Positions 1-7,421 of a DNA stretch of 64,000 nucleotides are shown piece after piece; position 1 is the stretch's first letter; each line of letters starts with the position of its first letter. This DNA comes from CAYPTB01 sp964413535 (GTDB lineage Bacteria; Planctomycetota; UBA1135; GCA-002686595). A program made the translations under genes and the position numbers. Under the pieces are notes generated by a model. It was not told the DNA's origin. It ran no database searches and worked only from the letters and a program-made list of their open reading frames with translations. The stretch is from NCBI GenBank assembly GCA_964413535.1, contig CAYPTB010000009.1, positions 1 to 64,000 on the forward strand, written 5' to 3'.

Positions 1-2
1 TC

Positions 3-578
3 GGCGCCGGGCTGCCCATGGTCGCGAGCGACATCGGCGGCATCCCGACCATCGTGCGGGACGGCGTCACCGGGCTCCTCGCGCGGCCGCGCGACCCGGC
101 CGACTTCGCCGACAAGATCGGTCGCATCCTGGCGGACGACCGGCTGCGCGCCCGGCTCGCCGACGGCTGCCGGGCCGACCTCGCCCGCTACTCGCGCGAG
201 CGACACCTCCTGCGCCTGGAAGAGATCTACCGCGAGACGATCGAGGCGGCTCCCCTTCCGTCCGACTCGCGACCGAGCCTCCTCGGCGGAGAGCGCCGCG
301 CGATCCTCGATCGCCTGATCGTGCGCATGGACGAGTTGGAGAGCGAGATCGCAAGAGGGGTTGCGTGGGTTCGAGAGCTCGAGCGCGACAGCCAGGCGGC
401 CAAGAAGGCCGCCACCGACGCGGTGCACCACAACGCGCGGCTCGCCGAGCGAATCGCGTTCGTGGAGAAGCAGGCCGAGGTGTACCGGGGGATCGTCCGC
501 CGGCTCCTGAAAGTCCCCTTCCTCGGATCCCTGGCACGAATGCGCGGGATTCCGGGCATCGAAGAGTTCTTGCGATGA
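3..578 (+). CDS. Glycosyltransferase, GT-B fold (family 4 type), 3' part only
   Basis: The gene is cut by the left edge of the window and is open from base 3; 191 residues remain. The visible part starts with GAGLPMVASDIGGIPTIV, and then DGVTGLLARPRDPADFADKI, the donor-nucleotide-binding end of GT4-type glycosyltransferases. After the GT domain (to about residue 80) there is a charged helical tail of roughly 100 residues with heptad-like spacing, probably a coiled coil. It ends in a short hydrophobic/basic segment (VRRLLKVPFLGSLARM) that could touch the membrane. By family it would move a sugar from a nucleotide-sugar to a surface glycan or lipid acceptor in the cytoplasm; the acceptor cannot be told. 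The next gene on the same strand starts 121 nt on. Confidence 0.85.
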   Translation, partial: GAGLPMVASDIGGIPTIVRDGVTGLLARPRDPADFADKIGRILADDRLRARLADGCRADLARYSRERHLLRLEEIYRETIEAAPLPSDSRPSLLGGERRAILDRLIVRMDELESEIARGVAWVRELERDSQAAKKAATDAVHHNARLAERIAFVEKQAEVYRGIVRRLLKVPFLGSLARMRGIPGIEEFLR

Positions 579-699
579 AGGATCGCGCCGGATTCGGGCG
601 CGGGTCGTCCACCTTGACCAAAACGCGCGCTTGCCCCAGGCTTCGAGGGATTCGGCTCGTTGCGAATTCGCCGACCGGCACCCCAGAAGAGGATCACCA

Positions 700-1944
700 G
701 TGAGGACCGATACGAACGTGGACACGGACGGAGCCGGGACGAGTTCGAACGCGTTCGTCGAGGTGACGGATCCGCTCTCGGGCTTCTACACGCCCTATTA
801 CGGCCGATCGCAGCGTGGGCTCCAGATGCTGATGGACGCCATCAACAAGTGCAACCTGCGCTGTGTCATGTGCCACTTCGCCTACGACAGCACGCAGAAG
901 GAGCCGGTCGTCCAGTGGACGCCGGAGGTGCTCGAGATGGTCGAGCACGGGCTCCTACCGCACGTCGGGCACGCACTGCTCTCGGTCGGCACCGAGCCCT
1001 TGATGTGGAAGGGCTTCCCGAAGCTGCTCGACGCGCTCCAGCGCCAGCAGGTGCCGATCACCGAGATGATCACGAACGCGCTGCTCCTCACCGAGGAGAT
1101 GGCGGCCAAGCTCGTCGCGATGCCGATGACCAAGGTGCAGCTCTCGCTCGAGGGGGCCACCGCGGAGACCTACAACTCGGTGCGGATCAACGGTGACTTC
1201 GACCGCTTCGTGAAGAAGGTCGAGATGTTGAGCGCGGCGAAGAAGGCGGCCGGATCGGCCTTTCCGCGGCTGCAGTTCAACATCGCGATGATGAAGCGGA
1301 ACATCGACGAACTCGAGGAGATGATGCGACTCGCGCATCGGGTGGGTGTGGAGGACCTGGACCTCCGGCATCTCGTGATCCTCGAGAACCTGGGGATGGA
1401 GCAGGAGTCGCTCATCACGATCAAGGAGCGCTCCAACGAGGTCATGGACCGCGTGCGGGCGCTGTGCGCCGAGCTCGGCCTCACGATCGTCACCGCGCCG
1501 GAGAACTTCCACGTCGGAACGCACGATCACGCCGCGCAGACGCCGGCTCCCACCGCCGAAGTCGTTCCTGCTTCGGCTTCGCGGCCGGCCGCGACGGCCG
1601 CCTTCCCGGCTGAGCTACCCGTCGCGTTCCCCGAGCTCCACTCCGTTCCGAGCAAGCCTTCCTGCGACGCGCCCTGGAAACAGCTCAACGTGCGGCCGGA
1701 CGGCACCGTGACCCCCTGCTGTTTCTGGTACACGAACGAGCCGCTGGGAGACTTGCGCACGCAGACCTTCCACGAGATCTGGGAGGGACCCGCGTTCCAG
1801 AAGCTGCGCTGGGAGCTCTTGAGCGGCAACCCTGGTCCGAACTGCGCCAACTGTCCCGTGCGCGGCATCGGGAGCGTCGACGACGACAGCGCACACTTCG
1901 CGCACAACCAGGAGAAGGCGGCCGAGGGCTTGGCGAAGAAGTGA
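700..1944 (+). CDS. Radical SAM protein with SPASM-type C-terminus
   Basis: A 414-residue radical SAM enzyme. The 4Fe-4S/SAM motif CNLRCVMC (C-x3-C-x2-C) lies about 45 residues in. The C-terminal part has a second cysteine set (CDAPWKQLNVRPDG, then TPCCFW and CANCPV), the pattern of a SPASM/twitch auxiliary cluster. I chose the GTG at 700 because AGAAGAGGA lies 7 nt upstream; an ATG at 631 would add 23 residues of low-complexity sequence. The neighbours are a glycosyltransferase and a class I methyltransferase that overlaps its stop by 4 nt. A role in modifying a cell-surface glycan, lipid or peptide is therefore likely, but the substrate is unknown. The linker before the SPASM part is rich in Ala and Pro (about residues 280-310). 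Confidence 0.85.
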   Translation: MRTDTNVDTDGAGTSSNAFVEVTDPLSGFYTPYYGRSQRGLQMLMDAINKCNLRCVMCHFAYDSTQKEPVVQWTPEVLEMVEHGLLPHVGHALLSVGTEPLMWKGFPKLLDALQRQQVPITEMITNALLLTEEMAAKLVAMPMTKVQLSLEGATAETYNSVRINGDFDRFVKKVEMLSAAKKAAGSAFPRLQFNIAMMKRNIDELEEMMRLAHRVGVEDLDLRHLVILENLGMEQESLITIKERSNEVMDRVRALCAELGLTIVTAPENFHVGTHDHAAQTPAPTAEVVPASASRPAATAAFPAELPVAFPELHSVPSKPSCDAPWKQLNVRPDGTVTPCCFWYTNEPLGDLRTQTFHEIWEGPAFQKLRWELLSGNPGPNCANCPVRGIGSVDDDSAHFAHNQEKAAEGLAKK

Positions 1945-2594
1945 CTCCCGAGGACGAGATCGCGAAGGAGCGCAGGCTCCGGCGGCTCTACGCCCTGCGC
2001 GACGCGAGCCTGCGTGGCTACACGCGCGAGCGCGAGCGCGGCCGCTTCTGGCAAGCGATGGCGCAGGAAGTCCACGATCGCTGGGGGCGCGGTCGCGACG
2101 ACTTCGCACTCTACGGGGGCATCCTCGACCGCTCCCGTGCGCGCTCGATCCTGGACTTGGGCTGCGGCTCCGGGCGTCTCTTCCCGCTCTACCGCGAGAA
2201 AAACATCGGCGACGTCTTGGGCGTGGACATCTCGCGCCGAGCGCTCCAGATCGCGGACCGGGACTTTCCCGAGTTTCAGACGATCCTGGCTCCCCTCGAG
2301 CAACTAGAGCTCGAGCGGCATTTCGATCTCGCCATCAGCAACCAGGTGCTGCAGCACGTGCCGCGCGAGACGATCGCGGACGTCGTGGAGAAGATCGCGA
2401 CGGCGTGCTCGTCCGTCTTCGTGAACGACCTGGGCGTTCAGGAGGACCGCTCCGAGACGCCCTACATGTTCGCGCACGACTACGAGGAACTCTTCGGCCC
2501 TCACGGCTTCACCGTGAGCGAGCGACACGCCTTCGGCGGCAACGCGAGCGGCCTGCTCTTCGCGAAGCAGGCACCGCTTCGATCCCGCGCCTGA
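1941..2594 (+). CDS. Class I SAM-dependent methyltransferase
   Basis: 217 residues. The Rossmann SAM-binding motif ILDLGCGSGRLFPLY is at about residues 70-85, the acidic ribose-binding residue follows in VLGVDISRRAL, and the motif IV region reads LAISNQVLQHVPRE. The GTG start overlaps the TGA of the radical SAM gene (GTGA), so the two are probably translationally coupled. The family methylates small molecules or sugars; with the glycosyltransferase upstream a glycan methyltransferase is a reasonable guess, not shown by the sequence. A hairpin directly follows the stop codon. Confidence 0.82.
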   Translation: MTPEDEIAKERRLRRLYALRDASLRGYTRERERGRFWQAMAQEVHDRWGRGRDDFALYGGILDRSRARSILDLGCGSGRLFPLYREKNIGDVLGVDISRRALQIADRDFPEFQTILAPLEQLELERHFDLAISNQVLQHVPRETIADVVEKIATACSSVFVNDLGVQEDRSETPYMFAHDYEELFGPHGFTVSERHAFGGNASGLLFAKQAPLRSRA

Positions 2595-2920
2595 AGCCGC
2601 TCGCGTTCGAAAGCGAGTGGAGGCTTCCCCGTCGAGCACGAGGAACATTGTTCAAAGCGGCCGCCCTGTGTCGGGGGTCCGATCGAATGGAAAGCCTCGC
2701 TGGGGCTCGAGTCTCGGCGCCGTCGATTCGGCTCGCACACGAGGGTCACGAGCGTCCGTGAGTGCCCGCGGCGCAACAGGAAGACACGCTCGCGCGCCAA
2801 TGAGCGCGGCGATGAAGTTGCACGATTCGACGCGTCGTCCGTTGCGGCATGGAGCTTGCCCGTGGTCAGCGCGGGCGACATGTGTTCCGGCCCGCGAGAA
2901 AACCACTTCAGAGGTGATTC
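2595..2920. other. Intergenic region before the SRPBCC gene
   Basis: 326 nt without a convincing gene. It holds the 2597-2620 hairpin and, at the right end, the ribosome-binding site AGAGGTGA for the SRPBCC gene. I see no tRNA, no clear sigma-70 promoter, and not the CCTACGCA motif seen before the stress genes at 29-31 kb. Short open frames here have no start, RBS and composition that fit together. Confidence 0.5.
2597..2620 (+). terminator. Hairpin after the methyltransferase gene
   Basis: Arms CCGCTCGC (2597-2604) and GCGAGTGG (2613-2620) pair over 8 bp with one G-T, around an 8-nt loop, starting 3 nt after the stop codon. There is no T-run after it, so it is at best a weak or factor-assisted end of the upstream operon. 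Confidence 0.35.
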
Positions 2921-3400
2921 ATGAGCGCGATTGAGAAAACGATCGAAGTCGCCGTGCCGATTCGGATGGCGTACAACCAATGGACTCAGTTCGAAGACTT
3001 CCCCGAGTTCATGGAAGGGGTCACCGCGGTGAAGCAGCTCGACGACAAACGGCTGCGCTGGCACGCGGAGGTCTTGGGCAAGGACTTGGAATGGACGGCC
3101 GAGATCACACAGCAGATTCCCGACCGGCAGATCGCGTGGCGCAGCACTTCGGGATCCAAGAACGAAGGCTCCATCTCGTTCGAGCCCGTCGACGCCGCGC
3201 ACACGAAACTGAAGCTCCGGATGGAGTACGAACCCGAGGGCGGAGTGGAAACCGTCGGTAGCGCCATCGGCCTGTTCTCGGGGCGCGTCGAGGGCGATCT
3301 GCGCCGCTTCAAGGAGTTCATCGAGGCGCGCCTGAGCGAAACCGGCGCTTGGCGCGGTGCGATCCGCGGCCCCGAGGTCAAGCCCTCCCCCCGGCGCTGA
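2921..3400 (+). CDS. SRPBCC family (cyclase/dehydrase, COQ10-like) protein
   Basis: 159 residues. The N-terminal strand and first helix read EKTIEVAVPIRMAYNQW, followed by FEDFPEFMEGVTAV. This is the typical start of the polyketide-cyclase/COQ10-like START-fold family. The middle has the family pattern of alternating strands (LEWTAEITQQIPDRQIAWRS), and the C-terminal long helix contains GRVEGDLRRFKEFIEAR. Members bind hydrophobic ligands; the ligand here is unknown. In many bacteria such proteins sit with DUF883, YqjE and CBS stress proteins like those at 29-31 kb, so a stress role is possible. It stands alone with its own RBS (AGAGGTGA) and abuts the sulfatase gene tail to tail with no spacing. 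Confidence 0.85.
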   Translation: MSAIEKTIEVAVPIRMAYNQWTQFEDFPEFMEGVTAVKQLDDKRLRWHAEVLGKDLEWTAEITQQIPDRQIAWRSTSGSKNEGSISFEPVDAAHTKLKLRMEYEPEGGVETVGSAIGLFSGRVEGDLRRFKEFIEARLSETGAWRGAIRGPEVKPSPRR

Positions 3401-4840
3401 TCAGCGCGGCCCCCACGCCCTCGGCAGAGGAAAATCCGCGGGAAGCTCCTGCGGGACCATCTCGCGCGGCTCCGCGCCCTTCTCGTAGCGCTCGAGGCGG
3501 GCGCGCAGCGCGCGAACGAGGTCGGGCCGCTCTGCCGACAGGTCGTGCTCCTCGGGCTTTTTGCGCGAGAGGTCGAAGAGGTTCGTCTCGACGCGGCCGA
3601 AGCGCTCCTTCACGACGAGCTTCCAGTCGCCGTCGAGGAGCACCGCTTCGAGCTTCGTGCACGTGAGCAAGAGGTCGCGCCGCGCGGGAGGCGGACCGCC
3701 GAGGAGCGTCGCGCCGACGTCCAGACCGTCCAGCGCTAGATCGGGCGGGAGCGGAGCTCCGGCGAACCCGGCGAGCGTGGGGAAGAGATCGATTGCGTGC
3801 AATGGCGCCTTCACGATCCCTCCTGCCTGGATCCGGCCGCGCCAGGCAGCGACGGCGGGGACGCGCACTCCGCCTTCCGTGATCATGCCCTTGGCGCCCA
3901 GGAGCCGCCCGTTGTCCGAACCGTCGATGCGCGACCCGCCGTTGTCCGAGAAGAAGAGGATCAACGTCTCGTCGCGCACGCCGCGCTCGTCGAGCGCGGC
4001 GACGATCCGTCCCACGCCGTCGTCCATGCACGTCACCATGGCGGAGAGGATCCGGCGCGACTCCATCGGTTGGTCCGCGTAACGCGCGACGTACTCGTCG
4101 GGTGCTTGCAGCGGCGTGTGCGGAGCCGTGAACGCGACCTGGAGGAACAGCGGGCCCGAATCGTGCCCACGGCCGTCGAAATCGTGCTCCTGGCCGTCGA
4201 ATACGTGCTCCTGCACGATGCGCACGGCCTCGTCGGCGAGCAGGTCGGTCGCATAGCCCTCCTCCTCGACGGGAACGCCGTCGCGATGCCAGTCGAGCGC
4301 GCCTGCGCGGCGGTGCGTGTAGTAGTCGATGGCTCCGGTGTAGCAACCGTAGTGGTGGTCGTAGCCCCGCGCCGTCGGGAGCTGGGCGCGCGAGCCGTGC
4401 CCCAAGTGCCACTTACCGACGAGGTGGGTCGTGTAGCCCGCGTCCCGCAAGACCTCGGCGAGCGTGCGCTCCTCGAGCGGCAACCCCACGTCCGTCCACG
4501 GGCGGATGAGCACGGATTGAAGTCCGTAGCGGCTCGGGTAGCGCCCGGTCGTGAACGCCGCGCGGGTCGGCGTGCAGTTCGGCTCCACGTAGAAGCGCTC
4601 CAGCCGCACGCCCGCCGCCGCCAGCGCGTCGAGGTGCGGCGTCTCGATCTCGCTCTTGTGCCAGCCCACGTCGCGCCAGCCCAGATCGTCGGCGATCAGC
4701 ACGACGATGTTGGGAGCGCGCGGCGCGGGAGGCTCGGTACAGCTCGCGCCGAGCAGCGCCAGGTAGGATGACGCCGCCGCGGTCAGGGCTCCCGTCCAGG
4801 AGCCCCCGAACGCGGGGTCCGAAGACGACGGGGTATGCAG
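3401..4840 (-). CDS. Sulfatase (arylsulfatase type), probable lipoprotein; start unresolved
   Basis: A formylglycine-dependent sulfatase that hydrolyses a sulfate ester, likely outside the cytoplasmic membrane. Seen: the metal-binding opening NIVVLIADDLGW, the CxPxR signature in NCTPTRAAFTTGRYP (the Cys would be matured to formylglycine), HLVGKWHLGH and FFSDNGGSRIDG. A hydrophobic segment ending LALLGASC looks like a lipobox with its Cys at 4741-4739. The start is a problem: there is no in-frame ATG, GTG or TTG between that Cys and a GTG at 4951, which already lies inside the divergent gene. CTG codons at 4840 and 4786 are the only near choices, and I used 4840. A 21-nt tandem repeat at 4160-4222 encodes the EHxFDGx repeats in the middle of the protein. 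Confidence 0.85.
   Translation of the reverse strand: MHTPSSSDPAFGGSWTGALTAAASSYLALLGASCTEPPAPRAPNIVVLIADDLGWRDVGWHKSEIETPHLDALAAAGVRLERFYVEPNCTPTRAAFTTGRYPSRYGLQSVLIRPWTDVGLPLEERTLAEVLRDAGYTTHLVGKWHLGHGSRAQLPTARGYDHHYGCYTGAIDYYTHRRAGALDWHRDGVPVEEEGYATDLLADEAVRIVQEHVFDGQEHDFDGRGHDSGPLFLQVAFTAPHTPLQAPDEYVARYADQPMESRRILSAMVTCMDDGVGRIVAALDERGVRDETLILFFSDNGGSRIDGSDNGRLLGAKGMITEGGVRVPAVAAWRGRIQAGGIVKAPLHAIDLFPTLAGFAGAPLPPDLALDGLDVGATLLGGPPPARRDLLLTCTKLEAVLLDGDWKLVVKERFGRVETNLFDLSRKKPEEHDLSAERPDLVRALRARLERYEKGAEPREMVPQELPADFPLPRAWGPR
4160..4222. repeat. 21-nt in-frame tandem repeat inside the sulfatase gene
   Basis: Two near-identical 21-nt units (4160-4180 and 4181-4201), followed by a third that matches over its first half. 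In the protein they give EHVFDGQ, EHDFDGR and GHDSG, three versions of one heptapeptide. The frame is kept. Confidence 0.7.
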
Positions 4841-6253
4841 GAGTCTCGATCCGATTCGACGCCCGCCGTGACTCCCGCCGGGTCTCGCATCGCGTCTCGC
4901 TCCTCGACGCGCCGCTTCCGCTGGCTCGTCGGCGCGCTGCTCGCGCTGCACGTGGCGAAGGCGCTCGTCTTCTTCGCGGGCGGGCAGGCGCCGCTCAAGT
5001 GGGACAGCCTCGAGTACTGGGGCATGGCGAGGGACCTCGCAGCCGGCAACTGGCTCGAGGGATCGCGCGCCGTGCATCGCCCACCAGGGTATCCCGCCTT
5101 TCTCGCTCTCCACCAGCTCGTCTTCGGGCGCTACGCCGTCGCCGCGGTCGTCCTCGTGCAGCTCGCGCTCGTCGTGGTCACCGCCTGGCTCACGGGATGG
5201 ATGTGCGGCGCCGTCGCGCGCTCGCGCGCGGCCTTCGCCGTGGGGCTGGCCGCGCCGCTCGCGTGGATGGAGTTCCCCTACCTGTCGCTGTACCTCTTGT
5301 CGGACGGACTCCTGTGCGGCCTGTTCGCGGGCTACGCCGCCCTCGTCGTCGCCTGGATGGAGCGCCCGAGCGTCGCGCGCGCGACCGCAACCGGACTACT
5401 GCTCGGCGCGGCGATCCTGGTGAAGCCCGTGGCGCAGCTCGCGTGGCTCCCGCTCGTCCTTGCGATGATCTACCGGCTACGCCAGACGGAGGGAGCGCAC
5501 GCCCTGCGTCGAACCCTCGCCCACGTGGGCGCCCTCGCCGCCACGCTCGTCCTCGCGCTCGGACCCTGGTGCTTGCGCAATCAGGCGATGTGGGGCGAGG
5601 CCTTCCTCACGAAGTTCTCGGGGCGAGTGTTGTGGACGTCCTGCTTCAACCCGGCCGGCGCCGGCCTCGACCTGCCCGACACTCCGGCGATGGAGCGCGT
5701 TCGGGCGGCGGCGGGAGACGTCGGGTTCGGAAACTGGTCGGTGTTCAGGGCTCTCGTCCAGCACGGCTACTCGCCTCCGGAGAGCGACGACCTGATGCTC
5801 GCCGCGGCGCGAGACGCCATCGCAGCGAATCCGCTCGCCTTCGCGGCCTCGGTGCTGAAGCGCTCGATCGGGTTCTGGACGACACCCAAGCGGCACGGCT
5901 ACTGGCGCAACAACGAACTGCTCACGGACGAGAAGAGTCGACCCGTGGGCAAGAGCTTCGAGATCGCGAGCGTCGCGCGCTGGCATGCACGGGTCGGCGA
6001 TCGCCTGCGGGTCGACGGCCCGCTGCAGCTCGCGGCCCCCCTGCTCGCGCTGATCGGGCTCCTCGGCCTGGCGCGCACCCCGCGCTTGCGCCCGTTGGCG
6101 CTCGTCCTCGGCGCGACGATCGCGTACTTGATGCTCACGGTCGCCGCCGCGATCCTGCCCATGTACCGCTACCGCATCCCGGTCGACCCGCTCGTGATCA
6201 CGTGCATCGTGGCGGGCGGATTCCGGCTCGTGCGGCCTGCGGACCCGACCTGA
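4835..6253 (+). CDS. Polytopic membrane glycosyltransferase, GT39/ArnT-like
   Basis: 472 residues. After a basic N-terminus the first membrane segment reads WLVGALLALHVAKALVFFAG, then the loop KWDSLEYWGMARDLAAG and RPPGYPAFLALHQLVFG. These match the first periplasmic loop of GT-C enzymes of the PMT/ArnT type, where the acidic D/E pair is catalytic. About ten further hydrophobic segments follow. Such enzymes move a sugar from a polyprenyl-phosphate donor to a protein or lipid on the outer face of the membrane. Start: ATG at 4835; a GTG at 4868 would drop 11 residues. It is divergent from the sulfatase and the 5' ends may overlap. Confidence 0.78.
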   Translation: MQESRSDSTPAVTPAGSRIASRSSTRRFRWLVGALLALHVAKALVFFAGGQAPLKWDSLEYWGMARDLAAGNWLEGSRAVHRPPGYPAFLALHQLVFGRYAVAAVVLVQLALVVVTAWLTGWMCGAVARSRAAFAVGLAAPLAWMEFPYLSLYLLSDGLLCGLFAGYAALVVAWMERPSVARATATGLLLGAAILVKPVAQLAWLPLVLAMIYRLRQTEGAHALRRTLAHVGALAATLVLALGPWCLRNQAMWGEAFLTKFSGRVLWTSCFNPAGAGLDLPDTPAMERVRAAAGDVGFGNWSVFRALVQHGYSPPESDDLMLAAARDAIAANPLAFAASVLKRSIGFWTTPKRHGYWRNNELLTDEKSRPVGKSFEIASVARWHARVGDRLRVDGPLQLAAPLLALIGLLGLARTPRLRPLALVLGATIAYLMLTVAAAILPMYRYRIPVDPLVITCIVAGGFRLVRPADPT

Positions 6254-6255
6254 CC

Positions 6256-7347
6256 TCAGCGACCGGCCGCGCGCTCGCGGCTCACGCGTTCGGCGTGCTC
6301 GCGCATCCAATCGGGGATGTCGGAGGGGGGCGCGGAGCCGGCGCCGCGCACCCAGCTCGCGCGATCGCTCTCCTCGATGCGACGCGGCGTGCTCACGCGC
6401 GCGGTCGGCGAGGCTGCGAGCGACGCGCGCACTCGCTCGAGGCCGTCGAGCTCGGCCGCCGCCGCCCAGCGGAAGAAGCCGATCCAACCCGCGAGCTCGG
6501 CGAGGTCGGACAGGTTGCCGACGAGCAACCGTCCCCTTTCGCCCGTCTCGGGCGGAGCGACGAGCAGCGGGCGTCCGTTGGCGTCGATCCCCGTCTGCAC
6601 CAACGGATACGCGCTGATGCGCGCTGCGCCGTCTTCGTCGGTGTCGAGCGCGCCGATCCCGCGCTGGGGACGGTAGAAGCGCAGCTCGAGGTCGGCCTCG
6701 AAGCGCGCGCTCGCTCCGTCCGGTGCGAGCGCGATGCGCACGTCGCGGTCGACGAGGTTGCTCTTCACGCCGACTCCGGCGGGGAGGAAGAAGAGCGGCG
6801 AGATGTCGGCTCGCACAGCGACGAGCCCCGCTTCGGTGTCGACGAACTCGCGCGCGAGGAGCACGCTCCCGCCGGCGTCGACGTCGACCACCCAGTGTCC
6901 CGTTCCCTCGGCGGCGAAGCGCAGGGACGAGTGCAGGATCGCGGAGGACACGCGGGGCAACGCGAGGTTCCCGCCATCCTCCAGCGCGAGGGCGAGCTCT
7001 CCGTCGCGCTCGACGAGCGCGACGGCGCGCCGGTCCCCGAACAGCGGCCGCGCCGGCAAGCCGAGCACGATCCCCCCCGGCACTTCCGCGAAGCTGAGGT
7101 CCGCCTCGTTGGGCGCCTCGAGCCGGCTGCGCGTCATCACCGAGGGCGAGCGCGCGGGTTCCGCTCGCGCCACGAGCCCCTCCCAGGAAGCCACCGGGCG
7201 CGCCGGACTCGATCCGCTGGGGACGAGATCGGGGGGACGCGGGGCCGGCACGTCGGACGTGGAGTCACCGCCGAGTTGGGCCGCCACCGCGCCCGCCAGG
7301 AACAGGAGGGCGGAGGCGGAGCGGGCGAAGCGAGCGAGAGTGCGCAT
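6256..7347 (-). CDS. Secreted protein of unknown function
   Basis: 363 residues beginning with a clear signal peptide (MRTLARFARSASALLFLAGA, then VAA). I do not recognise the family. The mature part is rich in short beta-type stretches (GHWVVDVDAGGSVLLAREFV, VRADISPLFFLPAGVGVKSN) and could be a lipid- or carbohydrate-binding beta structure; this is only an impression. It ends with a charged helical tail. The stop lies 2 nt from the stop of the glycosyltransferase on the other strand, so the genes are convergent. The ATG at 7347 starts directly before the signal peptide and is 74 nt from the end of the ParA-CYTH gene, which is in the same direction. Confidence 0.75.
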   Translation of the reverse strand: MRTLARFARSASALLFLAGAVAAQLGGDSTSDVPAPRPPDLVPSGSSPARPVASWEGLVARAEPARSPSVMTRSRLEAPNEADLSFAEVPGGIVLGLPARPLFGDRRAVALVERDGELALALEDGGNLALPRVSSAILHSSLRFAAEGTGHWVVDVDAGGSVLLAREFVDTEAGLVAVRADISPLFFLPAGVGVKSNLVDRDVRIALAPDGASARFEADLELRFYRPQRGIGALDTDEDGAARISAYPLVQTGIDANGRPLLVAPPETGERGRLLVGNLSDLAELAGWIGFFRWAAAAELDGLERVRASLAASPTARVSTPRRIEESDRASWVRGAGSAPPSDIPDWMREHAERVSRERAAGR

Positions 7348-7421
7348 GGGTGGGATCCTCGACTTCCGGAGACGATCGCTCGGCGATTGTAGACCGGCCA
7401 TCGGCCGTTCGATCTCTCCTT

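Noticed and set aside
700..1944. Radical SAM protein as a sulfatase-maturing enzyme (anSME)
   Set aside because: It sits with a glycosyltransferase and methyltransferase, its cysteine pattern does not show the two full auxiliary clusters of anSME, and it is not near the sulfatase genes.
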